In this document: in pieces, positions 31,658-39,320 of the stretch
How the letters are laid out: every line of letters starts with the position of its first letter
Numbering within the stretch: position 1 is the first letter of the stretch
DNA from: CALBPI01 sp039187375
Lineage (GTDB): Bacteria; Pseudomonadota; Gammaproteobacteria; Steroidobacterales; Woeseiaceae
NCBI GenBank assembly: GCA_039187375.1
Contig: JBCCZN010000002.1
Coordinates: 1 to 43,248 of the forward strand
Length of the DNA stretch: 43,248 nt
Direction of reading: 5' to 3'
Program-made: the position numbers and the translations under genes
Notes under the pieces: model-generated
What the model was told of the DNA's origin: nothing
The model's database searches: none
What the model saw: the letters and a program-made list of their open reading frames with translations, nothing else

Positions 31658-32465
31658 AGGTCACACTCTCGCCCGTTTCCGGATGCGTAAATGACAAAAA
31701 GACAGACCGTAGTTGTAAATCGACATCGTCTTTGGTTGCACCACCGTACAGTCGATCACCAACAATCGGGAAGCCAATGTGTTGCAAATGGCGACGGATC
31801 TGGTGCTTCCTGCCTGTCTCGATAGCGACCTCAACAACTGATTGAGCTTGATCGGCTCGGCATTCGATAAAGCGACACATACTGCGCGCTGGCTTTGCAT
31901 CAATCGGCAGCTCAATAATCTGCGCCTCACCAATCGCGCTCGCATCACCGCTGACGATGGCACGATAGCGTTTCTCGACAGCACGATTACGGAACTGGCT
32001 AGATAGATTCGCAGCCGCTTTCTTAGTATGAGCAATCAGCATCAAACCGGATGCGGCCCGATCGAGCCGATGCACAGTAAACGCATTTCGTTTTGGCTGC
32101 AGGTGGGTTTCAGCAAAGCGCATCACCGTGCAGTGATCACCCCACCTGGAGCCTTGTGATCGGAGACCAGAGGGTTTATCCCAAACCGAAAACGCGCCTT
32201 CGTCTGCGACCCGTCTCGGCGTTATCGGCTCCTCTGCAAGCACGCTAGGGTTGTAGTACAGATGCAGCTCGTCTCCGACCTGCAATGAACGGGTCGCACG
32301 TCGTAACCGTGCCGTACTGCGAGCCCGCGTCAACCAAACCGCGCCACACGCCATCGCATGCTTGATGCGTTGTTTTGGCAGGCCGGTTGCAGCATGCAGC
32401 AAAGCGACCGCCTGTGTATCGGCATCAGCGACCCTGACGTGCTGTTCGATTGTGTTCTCGTTCAT
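31641..32465 (-). CDS. RluA-family pseudouridine synthase
   Basis: The 274-residue protein has an S4-like N-terminal RNA-binding part (LPKQRIKHAMACGAVWLTR) and a catalytic domain with the RluA signature HRLDRAASGLMLIA, whose Asp is the catalytic nucleophile. ETGRKHQIRRHLQHIGFPIVGD is another family hallmark. It would isomerise uridine to pseudouridine in rRNA or tRNA; the specific site is not readable. There is no ribosome-binding site before its ATG, because the leader ends with a Rho-independent terminator whose T-run stops four bases short of the start codon. The downstream TSUP gene overlaps by 17 bp. Confidence 0.88.
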   Translation of the reverse strand: MNENTIEQHVRVADADTQAVALLHAATGLPKQRIKHAMACGAVWLTRARSTARLRRATRSLQVGDELHLYYNPSVLAEEPITPRRVADEGAFSVWDKPSGLRSQGSRWGDHCTVMRFAETHLQPKRNAFTVHRLDRAASGLMLIAHTKKAAANLSSQFRNRAVEKRYRAIVSGDASAIGEAQIIELPIDAKPARSMCRFIECRADQAQSVVEVAIETGRKHQIRRHLQHIGFPIVGDRLYGGATKDDVDLQLRSVFLSFTHPETGESVTYDHRS

Positions 32466-32469
32466 CTAT

Positions 32470-32497
32470 AAAAAAGGCCGCGAAATACGCGGCCTTT
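32470..32497 (-). terminator. Rho-independent terminator directly before the rluA start
   Basis: On the minus strand a GGCCGCG / CGCGGCC stem with a TATTT loop is followed by a run of T. The stem arms lie at 32488-32497 and 32473-32482, and the T-run at 32470-32475. With the adjacent A/T pairs the stem reaches 10 bp. It sits downstream of the 21-codon ORF and stops 4 bp before the rluA ATG. It could therefore end a short transcript or act as an attenuator for rluA. On the plus strand no gene would use it. Confidence 0.8.
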
Positions 32498-32505
32498 CCG
32501 TGAGT

Positions 32506-32522
32506 CGGGCAGATTCTGCCCG
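32506..32522 (-). other. Perfect 17-nt palindrome / hairpin between small ORF and terminator
   Basis: CGGGCAGATTCTGCCCG at 32506-32522 is a perfect palindrome around its central base and could form a stable short hairpin upstream of the terminator. Two strong structures in series after a tiny ORF is the layout of an attenuator or of a small processed RNA. No alternative antiterminator pairing was found by eye. Confidence 0.5.
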
Positions 32523-32540
32523 CGTGGTGTCAGGGGACGA

Positions 32541-32606
32541 TCAATGCGTCGTGCCCTCAACCGCACACGCCTGCATACTCTGTTCCAGTTGATACTCACT
32601 CGACAT
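32541..32606 (-). CDS. 21-residue small ORF with strong ribosome-binding site (leader peptide candidate)
   Basis: The ATG at 32606 is preceded on the minus strand by GAGGAGGTG at ideal distance, the strongest ribosome-binding site in the region. The peptide starts MSSEYQLEQS and ends with a Cys-containing EGTTH tail; it has no signal peptide and no run of a single amino acid. It is followed by a palindrome and a terminator, so it could be a stand-alone small protein or a leader peptide controlling rluA. A VOC-protein gene lies 79 bp upstream on the same strand. I do not recognise a family. Confidence 0.5.
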   Translation of the reverse strand: MSSEYQLEQSMQACAVEGTTH

Positions 32607-32685
32607 GTGATCACCTCCTCAAATAACCGCCATTGGAGGAATGAGAATGCCGGATTCGTTCGACAATAGCTACTGTGAAATCCGC

Positions 32686-33081
32686 CTACTTCGCCGGGCG
32701 GTGAATACCACAGATCTTGTGGCCATCTGGATCACGGAAATAGCACAGGTACATCAGGCCCATAGATCCATCGCGCGGCCCGGGCGGCTCCTCACAGAGA
32801 CTGCCACCATTGGCTATCGCTGTATCATGAAACAACTGAAGTTGCTCCGGTGAGTCACAGACAAACCCAATCGTCATGCCATTCGCGACACTGGGCGGCT
32901 CACCATTGATCGGTTCGCTGACGCTGAACGTCGAGCCGTTGTGACTCCAAAATAGTCGTGTCTGACCGGTGTCATTCGTGTGAACAAAGGCCTCGCGGGC
33001 ACCGAGCACGGCGAGTACCGTGTCGTAAAACGCCTTGGTTTTTTTGATATCACTGGCGCCAATCATGACGTGGTTCAACAT
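32686..33081 (-). CDS. VOC-superfamily protein (glyoxalase/bleomycin-resistance fold)
   Basis: The 131-residue protein has the VOC pattern of two beta-alpha-beta-beta-beta modules: MLNHVMIGASDIKKTKAFYD at the start and YLCYFRDPDGHKICGIHRP at the end. The first metal-ligand His is in LNHVMIG and a second candidate is in DPDGHKI. Members include glyoxalase I-like lyases, dioxygenases and resistance proteins, so the function is open. The ribosome-binding site AGGAGAG lies 6 bp before the ATG. The region upstream, shared with the divergent lipoprotein gene, is AT-rich and contains the palindrome TAGAATTCTA at 33121-33130. Confidence 0.85.
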   Translation of the reverse strand: MLNHVMIGASDIKKTKAFYDTVLAVLGAREAFVHTNDTGQTRLFWSHNGSTFSVSEPINGEPPSVANGMTIGFVCDSPEQLQLFHDTAIANGGSLCEEPPGPRDGSMGLMYLCYFRDPDGHKICGIHRPAK

Positions 33082-33211
33082 TTCAGCTCTCCTGCCGGGA
33101 ATCTTCAGTTTTCGAATTTTTAGAATTCTATTTTACAAAAAACACTGCGGAATTGATGCTGGCAGAGGCGCATCATTAGGCCGCGTTTAATTCTATGGGG
33201 AGAGAAACCCA

Positions 33212-33724
33212 ATGCGAATCTCAATATTGGGCGCAATTGCGCTCTCAATGCTACTGACCGGTTGCGCCAAAAGCGACGCAGGTCACCACGAGTCGGAGGC
33301 CGCCGCGGCAGTTGATCCCGCTGCTGCCACGCTAAAGGTGGCACAGTCATTTTTGATGGCAGCCGGTTCGGGCGACATGGAGACCCTGTCCGGATTGATG
33401 ACAGACGACTTCGTTTGGCACAACGAAGGTGACAAGAATGTCCCATGGATTGGTACCTGGGAAGGCAAGGAGACGGTTCTGAATGAATTTCTGCCAACAT
33501 TTGGCGGCGGACTGAAAACTACCAAATGGACAACCGACTTCAGTTTCGCGAATGGTGATCAGGCTGTATTCATGGGCACGATGGCGGCGGATGCCATCAA
33601 CACCGGTAAAAGCACCGGCGATATGAGCTGGGCCGTTCGTGTGCATGTGGTCGACGGTATGGTGAAGAGCTGGAACTGGTTCGAAGACAGCTACGCGGTC
33701 TCGCAAGCCTACACAGACGACTAA
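33212..33724 (+). CDS. SnoaL/NTF2-like lipoprotein
   Basis: The 170-residue protein has a lipoprotein signal (LSMLLTGC, lipidated Cys19 or thereabouts) followed by an Ala-rich linker. An NTF2/SnoaL-like cone fold comes next (LKVAQSFLMAAGSGDMETLSGLMTDDFVWHN... , then WTTDFSFANGDQAVFMGTMA and MVKSWNWFEDSYAVSQAY). SnoaL-like proteins bind small hydrophobic ligands or act as isomerases and hydrolases; many are stress-related exported proteins of unknown function. GGGGAGAG at 33197-33204 is a good ribosome-binding site. A hairpin directly after the stop is shared with the convergent gene. Confidence 0.8.
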   Translation: MRISILGAIALSMLLTGCAKSDAGHHESEAAAAVDPAAATLKVAQSFLMAAGSGDMETLSGLMTDDFVWHNEGDKNVPWIGTWEGKETVLNEFLPTFGGGLKTTKWTTDFSFANGDQAVFMGTMAADAINTGKSTGDMSWAVRVHVVDGMVKSWNWFEDSYAVSQAYTDD

Positions 33725-33730
33725 CGGGGA

Positions 33731-33761
33731 CAGGCCAGGTCACGAAAAGTGATCTGGCCTA
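33731..33761. terminator. Hairpin between convergent genes (weak bidirectional terminator)
   Basis: AGGCCAGGTCAC and GTGATCTGGCCT form a 12-bp stem with one G-T pair around a GAAAA loop. It sits between the convergent lipoprotein and BNR-repeat genes. There is no U-run on either strand, so it is not a classical intrinsic terminator; it may still stop or stabilise transcripts from both sides. Confidence 0.55.
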
Positions 33762-35927
33762 ATCCGACCGCAGCACAAAATTGCCGTGTGAAGAGCCCAT
33801 ATGTAACTCGCCCGACGGGGCAAACGCTAACGACCACGGGGTGAATGGCATCTGTAGATCGAAAGAAAATGCGCGCCACTGCTCGCCGGCATCTGCCGAA
33901 CAAAACACGCCGTTGCTGTGTCCGCGATAGGTAATCCACTTACCGATACAGACAAAGTTCGAATCAACCGGCGAAACAGCGATCGCCCGTGTATCCTGGG
34001 ACCCGAAGAAATCCTGCTGAATTCCGTCAGCAGTATCGCGCTGCTGCCAGACATTGTTGATGAGCTTGTAGACCCCGCATGCACCCGCAGCTATGAGCGC
34101 ACCTTCCTGCTCATCAAGCTCGGCGACGACCTCTATATTGCAACTCATCGATTGCCCCATAACAGACCATGAATCACCACCATCATCCGACCAACGTAAC
34201 TGTCGACCGTCGTAGCTATAAACGGATCCACTGAATGCACCGACATGATCGACTGATCGAGTCAGTGTTGACCAGGTCACACCACCGTCATCGCTTCGAT
34301 AGCGTCCAGCATAAACGCGCTCAGAATCGGTCGGCGAAAACCCGACAAACTCGATCCGGCCACGCCGACCACTATCGCGCCAACTCTCGCCACCGTCATT
34401 GCTGATGATCAGCGCCTGTTCGTTGTAGTCACCGGCTGCGGTCACGACAGTCTGACCATTACTGCCCGGCTTCACCGCACCGGAGTAAGTCGTTTGTCGA
34501 TCGTTGTATCGAGGCACGCCTGATGTACGGAACGACTGTGCGCCGTCGCGACTGACCAGCGCACCAAAATCAACGAGAAATAAATACAGAATATCGTCAT
34601 CTTCGGCATCAAAACCGCGGCCATGCTGCAACACACGAGCACCGGTAAAACCGGTTGAGGCAAACACCCAGTTCAGGCCGCCATCGAGAGATCGCACGAT
34701 CACGTTGGCGGCCGCAACTGCGATCGCAACATTGGGATCGGTAGGCGACATGCCGATTGGCGTACCGAAAAAGAACCCGCCGGAATTCTGATTCACTTCG
34801 GGCATAGAGAATAACGATTGATTACGCTGCCAGGATGCACCGCCGTTATCACTAATCCACAGAGTGTTGCCGCCAGTGTTGTACATTGATGCAATCAGCC
34901 GGTTCGGATCTGCGGGGCTGGAGGATAACCAATTGACTTGTCGATAACCCATACCGGTCGAACGCGCGGTTAACGTTAGCCCACCATCCTCGGACCAATA
35001 TACGCCGTTGTTTTCCACCGTGACCCAAAGTCGACGACCATTGGTCGCATCCGTTTCGACGTTGATTGGCCTGGCGGGTAACGTATCCAGCGTCTGCAGT
35101 CCGTTAGCTCGATCGTAGCGGTATAAGCCACTGTTCGCGGCAAGATAGAAAACGCCACTAAACGACTGATGCGCGACGACGTCCGTTATGGGATCGCCCA
35201 CCAGTAAGTTCAGTGACTGCCAGGTTACACCGCGATCGTTGGACCAAAACAGACCTTCGGCATGAGTGCCTGCCAGTACCTGGTTTGTTAACGGATCAAA
35301 TGCGATTGCATCGCCACCACGTTGTTCACGTAAATAGGTCGCCGCCTGTGATCGAGACCAGCTGGCACCACCGTCCTCAGTGATCCAAATACCATCCGCG
35401 CTAGGCTCCGAACGCCCGTTGAGATGGACTGATGCGGCAACTAAGACACGCAGGGGATCTTGGGGGTCGATCGCTAGCGATAGACCGCCATTTGCAACAA
35501 ACCCACCGGCTGCGCGGCGCCACGATATCCCGGCATCGTCGGAACGCCATACCTGTGACGTGTCCGTTAGCAAATAGGCGATTTGATCGTTGCTCGGCGC
35601 AATATCGACATCAAACGGAAACTGCATGCCTTCGCCGCCGCCAACGCCGTCGATTTTTTGTTGCTCAGTGCGCAGCGCCAAGGACTCCCAACGATAATCA
35701 CCATTAATGTCGTAACGAATGCTACCTGTCGGCGGTGGATCAGCGGGCGGATCACTAGGTGGGTCACTAGGTGAGTCACCGGGCGGATCACTAGGTGGAT
35801 CGGCAGGTGGATCCCCCGCAACAACGGGCTCATCGTTTCCACCACCACTGGAACACGATGACAAGCTTAGAAGAAACAGCGCACTAAGCGATAACGCGCC
35901 TGTAACACTGCGCGTAAAGACTCGCAT
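33759..35927 (-). CDS. BNR/Asp-box repeat beta-propeller lipoprotein (sialidase-like fold)
   Basis: The ATG at 35927 overlaps the upstream stop as TGATG and gives 722 residues beginning with a lipoprotein signal (LFLLSLSSC). A Pro/Asp-rich linker of repeated four-residue DPP units follows. The rest is a large propeller with about eleven Asp boxes (S-x-D-x-G-x-x-W pattern), among them WRSDDAGISW, WITEDGGASW, WISDNGGASW, RSDDGGVTW and RWSDDGGDSW. Such domains are found in sialidases, xyloglucan- and other glycan-active enzymes, and Sortilin-like receptors. I see no clear sialidase catalytic Arg triad, so the call is a propeller protein rather than a proven enzyme. It is probably outer-membrane-anchored and surface-exposed. 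Confidence 0.82.
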   Translation of the reverse strand: MRVFTRSVTGALSLSALFLLSLSSCSSGGGNDEPVVAGDPPADPPSDPPGDSPSDPPSDPPADPPPTGSIRYDINGDYRWESLALRTEQQKIDGVGGGEGMQFPFDVDIAPSNDQIAYLLTDTSQVWRSDDAGISWRRAAGGFVANGGLSLAIDPQDPLRVLVAASVHLNGRSEPSADGIWITEDGGASWSRSQAATYLREQRGGDAIAFDPLTNQVLAGTHAEGLFWSNDRGVTWQSLNLLVGDPITDVVAHQSFSGVFYLAANSGLYRYDRANGLQTLDTLPARPINVETDATNGRRLWVTVENNGVYWSEDGGLTLTARSTGMGYRQVNWLSSSPADPNRLIASMYNTGGNTLWISDNGGASWQRNQSLFSMPEVNQNSGGFFFGTPIGMSPTDPNVAIAVAAANVIVRSLDGGLNWVFASTGFTGARVLQHGRGFDAEDDDILYLFLVDFGALVSRDGAQSFRTSGVPRYNDRQTTYSGAVKPGSNGQTVVTAAGDYNEQALIISNDGGESWRDSGRRGRIEFVGFSPTDSERVYAGRYRSDDGGVTWSTLTRSVDHVGAFSGSVYSYDGRQLRWSDDGGDSWSVMGQSMSCNIEVVAELDEQEGALIAAGACGVYKLINNVWQQRDTADGIQQDFFGSQDTRAIAVSPVDSNFVCIGKWITYRGHSNGVFCSADAGEQWRAFSFDLQMPFTPWSLAFAPSGELHMGSSHGNFVLRSD
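35734..35817 (-). repeat. Seven 12-bp tandem units encoding a DPP-rich linker
   Basis: Seven consecutive 12-bp units of the form GGTGGATCxxxx run across 35734-35817 and encode seven four-residue units (mainly xDPP) between the lipidated Cys and the propeller. Variation is mostly in the last bases of each unit, so the linker length can change by slippage without shifting frame. Confidence 0.75.
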
Positions 35928-36484
35928 CACACGATCGCAACCGGCTTCGCAGGCTCGAGGCCCGCTTGCGCATACACCGCGACACCGGCATGTGCCTCGG
36001 CGGAATGCGCCCCGCCACACGTCGGGCATATGGTGGCCTGATTGATTTCCTGCCGCGCCTCTGCTGCCATCTGCGTCATTTGTGCGGCCACAGCGCGATC
36101 TTGTTGCGAGGGCTCTGCTGGTGCCAATGCCGCACGACGCAAAACGATCGCCTTGGCGAGTGTCGCTTCCGGGTCGTTTGGCACCTCGGATGTGTCAACT
36201 GACACCTCACCGCCTACCGCATAAAAACGACCATCCGGTCCACGCTTGTAGGTGTACTGAATGCCGCCAGTTGCGTATTGCCCAGCCGCTGCCAAATGCG
36301 CCTGTTCATGCGCACGTACCTCACGATCGCGCGCCTTAAGCGCATCGACCTCCTGCTGCATGAGCGCTTTATCACGCGCCTGGGCAATCTGCTCTTCAGT
36401 CGCCTGCGACTCGTCAGTTCGTGCGACAGATACGACACGATTGCTGATCGAAGCAACAGGATTGACTGTGACAGCACCGATCAC
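35927..36484 (-). CDS. SprA-related putative metalloprotease (CJM1_0395-like, HExxH)
   Basis: The 185-residue protein uses a GTG start at 36484 with AGAGG placed upstream. It carries the HExxH zinc-binding motif in REVRAHEQAHLAAAGQYATG, followed by GIQYTYKRGPDGRFYAVGGEVSVD, the core of the SprA-related family (PF12118). An N-terminal coiled coil (ATEEQIAQARDKALMQQEVDALKAR) precedes it, and two cysteines in TICPTCGGAHS may bind a second metal. Members are annotated as putative metalloprotease CJM1_0395 family; the biological role is unclear. Its stop overlaps the BNR lipoprotein start as TGATG, and it follows the diguanylate cyclase by 9 bp, so the three are one operon. Confidence 0.8.
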   Translation of the reverse strand: MIGAVTVNPVASISNRVVSVARTDESQATEEQIAQARDKALMQQEVDALKARDREVRAHEQAHLAAAGQYATGGIQYTYKRGPDGRFYAVGGEVSVDTSEVPNDPEATLAKAIVLRRAALAPAEPSQQDRAVAAQMTQMAAEARQEINQATICPTCGGAHSAEAHAGVAVYAQAGLEPAKPVAIV

Positions 36485-36493
36485 CGGGGGCCT

Positions 36494-37939
36494 CTAGGCG
36501 GTGTCGACCAATCGGATCGACGCTGTCTCGGGGGTATACACCCGCACGAGATTTCGTCCATCGAGCTTGGCCTGGTACATCGCATCGTCTGCCTTGGCCA
36601 GTAATGCGGCCATCGACTCGGCCTTGGCATCGCCGAACGCGACACCAAAGCTCGCAGTAATCGATACTGTCGACTCGCGTGTTGGAATCTCGAGCGCAGC
36701 AAGCTCTTTGCGGGCACGCTCGGCAATGTCACGGCCTGTGTCCTCCGACTCGGTCGCGATCAACATCACAAACTCCTCGCCACCCCAGCGCCCAACGATA
36801 TCTTTCTCTCTGGCCGCACCGGCTAAAACCGTTGCCGCCGCTTGCAGTACCAGGTCGCCCGCTTCGTGACCCAACGAATCGTTGACCTCTTTAAATCGAT
36901 CGAGATCCACAATAATCGCGCACAACGTCGTGCCGCTTCTCTTTAACTGATTGAAGTACCGTTGTACGTAAGTCCGATTTGGCAGCCCGGTCAACAGATC
37001 AATTTGTGCCTGGTTCTCCAGATTTCGCTTGTACAGCATCATCAGTGCCGCCACGCCACCTGCGAAGAACAACACAATCAACAACGCAGCGAGTGCATTG
37101 CTTAGAAACGCGCGGGTTGTTTGTGACTGGCGCGCCTCAAGCGGACTGAGCAATAACAAACGCCAACCAAGCTCCTTGATACCAAACTCGGATACCAGCA
37201 AATCCTGGTCATTGACCTGAATAATTTCACTGTCATGACTAGCGCTGGAATCGTCGCCGTGCTGAAACCAATCCAGCGCATCCAACGTCGGGATGTACGC
37301 GTCGGTCACAACCAGCTCAGGCAGCGATGAGAGCATGATCTCGTCGTTATCGTTGACGAACAGAAAATCATAGCCGTACATCGCCTTGTAGCGATCAAAC
37401 GACTCCAGAAATTGCTGGACGCGCTTACCGACGCCGACATATCCCAGAAATTCGTCGTTGTCGCCGCGCATTTTCACATCGAAAAACAAGTGCACATCAC
37501 CGACCTGACCCAAATCGGCCATAAAGTCACGATCACGCGCTTTAGCCTGGAAATACCAGGCGACATTACCTTCGACGAGGTCGAGCGTGTTGCCGTTGGA
37601 GAAATACTGTTTGCGGGTACGTTCGCTAGCCACGAAAAAACTCAGGCCAAGCTTTTGCTCCATCGCCTGCAACCTTGACAGCAACGTTGCCTCGTCAAAA
37701 TCTTCGGCTTCCATCGTGGCAACAAAATCGACGGTGTTCGCAAACGTCTCGGCAATGTAAAAGGGCCGCAGCAGCTCGTCACGGACCAAATCGAAGACAG
37801 GAGACACCGATTGTTGCTGCACCCGACTCTGCTCGGCGACGACGCTACCGATGCCGATGTAGGTAGCGTAGAAAAATGCCACGCCGAGCGCGAGCATCAA
37901 GACGATCGTCAGTCTTTGGGTGTTGGTCGGTGACTTCAA
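36494..37939 (-). CDS. Membrane diguanylate cyclase with cache sensor (GGEEF)
   Basis: The 481-residue protein appears to use a TTG start at 37939, supported by GAGGG five bases upstream. Two membrane helices (about residues 10-32 and 285-305) flank a periplasmic cache-type sensor that contains FFVASERTRKQYFSNGNTL and LFFDVKMRGDNDEFLGYVGVG. The C-terminal GGDEF domain has the active-site RWGGEEF loop and a plausible I-site (REKD, five residues before GGEEF) for product inhibition. LTGLPNRTYVQRYFNQL is the conserved start of the domain. It would make c-di-GMP from GTP in response to a periplasmic ligand. The product could act on the MshEN domain of the pilus ATPase in this window, but the pairing is speculation. 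Confidence 0.92.
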   Translation of the reverse strand: MKSPTNTQRLTIVLMLALGVAFFYATYIGIGSVVAEQSRVQQQSVSPVFDLVRDELLRPFYIAETFANTVDFVATMEAEDFDEATLLSRLQAMEQKLGLSFFVASERTRKQYFSNGNTLDLVEGNVAWYFQAKARDRDFMADLGQVGDVHLFFDVKMRGDNDEFLGYVGVGKRVQQFLESFDRYKAMYGYDFLFVNDNDEIMLSSLPELVVTDAYIPTLDALDWFQHGDDSSASHDSEIIQVNDQDLLVSEFGIKELGWRLLLLSPLEARQSQTTRAFLSNALAALLIVLFFAGGVAALMMLYKRNLENQAQIDLLTGLPNRTYVQRYFNQLKRSGTTLCAIIVDLDRFKEVNDSLGHEAGDLVLQAAATVLAGAAREKDIVGRWGGEEFVMLIATESEDTGRDIAERARKELAALEIPTRESTVSITASFGVAFGDAKAESMAALLAKADDAMYQAKLDGRNLVRVYTPETASIRLVDTA

Positions 37940-38139
37940 TGTAACCCTCTGGAGCGCCTCTGTGCACTACAAACCCGCAACGGATGGACGAATATTACAG
38001 AATCACCCTCGGTGGCAGGCGCAGTTCAACGCATTTTTTGATCAAACTGTGATGCACTCGACATATGTTCTATCGTTTGGAGACGCTATGCCCGGATTCG
38101 CCGTTGATCCACGCCAACCGGTGCTGGCTAGACGCTCGA

Positions 38140-39276
38140 TCAAGCGTAGGCTTCGTCAATATATGCCTGCATCGCAGCCAAGCCTTCGGGCACCTGACGA
38201 CGACCGAAACCGATGCGAAACCGATCGACCGGTGTTTGCCCGAGTGCCGATGCGTAGATGCTGCTGGGCAACAACAACACACCAGCCTCTTCGATCAGGC
38301 GTTTACAAAACACCTCAACCCCATCACTACCGGTATAACGGGGAAACGCCATGCACGAACCATCTGACGGTTGCCAGTCGAACAGGTCCTGATGCTGTGC
38401 AAAAAACTGATTCAGCGATTCAACATTACGGTCAATGATCTGACAGTTACGACGCAGGATATCGTTGCGATAAGTCATCGCAATTTTGGTCAAGCGTTCA
38501 CTTGGCCCGGCATTACAAATTGACAGATAGTGTTTTAGTCGCTCCATACGACTCAAAAGGTCACGATCCGCACAGGCAATCCACCCAACCCGCAAACCCG
38601 GTAATCCGTAGGCCTTTGAGGTCACGTTCAATGACAGGCCACGCTCGTAGACATCGGTCACAAACGGTAGATGCTCGGTACCGGTGCGTCCCAGCCCGTT
38701 GAAAATCTCGTCACTGAGAATGTAAATACCATGCTTACGACACAGCGCAATCAACGCATCAAAGCGATCGCGCTCCAGAATTTTGCCGGTCGGATTATGC
38801 GGAAAATTGATCGTCAACAGGCGCGTATTCGTGCGGATCGCATCGGCAACCCGATCAATATTCAAAGACCAGCTATCATCAGGATCCAGGGGCACACCGG
38901 TGGTCGCACAAACTGCATTAGGCAGCGATTCATGCGACTGGTAATTTGGCGTGATCGCAATGGCATGACTGTCCTGATCCAGCAGTATCTGATGCGCAGC
39001 AAAAATCCCCTCACTGGCGCCAGCAAAACACAGTACCTCGTCTGCGCTGCGCTCGGCATACATACCTGAGACAATCTGGCGAACATCAGGCGCGCCCCAG
39101 GTCTCGGTGTATCCCAACCACATATCTTCAAACTCCGCACGTTCTGCATCAGTGGCCATCGACAGCAGATCCTTCAAAGACAAGCTCTCCGCATCAGATG
39201 CGGTCATGTGATGCCGGCAGTTGAACTCCCACTTGGCAAAGTAAGTTTCCAGTTTGAAATCAGGTAGTGCAGTCAT
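38140..39276 (-). CDS. PLP-dependent aminotransferase (class I/II fold)
   Basis: The 378-residue protein has the fold-type I pattern. It includes CFAGASEGIFAAHQILLDQ, the AspAT-like NFPHNPTGKILERDRFDALI, and the PLP-phosphate and Schiff-base region LNVTSKAYGLPGLRVGW, whose Lys binds PLP. SDEIFNGLG carries the conserved Asp that contacts the pyridine nitrogen. It resembles the kynurenine-oxoglutarate or capreomycidine-synthase branch more than aspartate transaminase, but the substrate is not certain. A 200-bp gap separates it from the diguanylate cyclase. It diverges from the DUF2341-like gene across 44 bp. Confidence 0.85.
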   Translation of the reverse strand: MTALPDFKLETYFAKWEFNCRHHMTASDAESLSLKDLLSMATDAERAEFEDMWLGYTETWGAPDVRQIVSGMYAERSADEVLCFAGASEGIFAAHQILLDQDSHAIAITPNYQSHESLPNAVCATTGVPLDPDDSWSLNIDRVADAIRTNTRLLTINFPHNPTGKILERDRFDALIALCRKHGIYILSDEIFNGLGRTGTEHLPFVTDVYERGLSLNVTSKAYGLPGLRVGWIACADRDLLSRMERLKHYLSICNAGPSERLTKIAMTYRNDILRRNCQIIDRNVESLNQFFAQHQDLFDWQPSDGSCMAFPRYTGSDGVEVFCKRLIEEAGVLLLPSSIYASALGQTPVDRFRIGFGRRQVPEGLAAMQAYIDEAYA

Positions 39277-39320
39277 AAGCTAAAAGATATTACTGATCCT
39301 TTGAATGTATAGTTACGGTC

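Noticed and set aside
32541..32606. PqqA-like or RiPP precursor identity for the 21-residue ORF
   Set aside because: It lacks the Glu/Tyr spacing of PqqA and no maturation enzymes are nearby, so I keep it only as a leader peptide or small-protein candidate.
37920..38438. Long plus-strand open frame between the cyclase and aminotransferase genes
   Set aside because: It lies mostly antisense to two clear genes and shows no protein family or ribosome-binding site; the 200-bp gap at 37940-38139 holds only a weak 5-bp inverted repeat.
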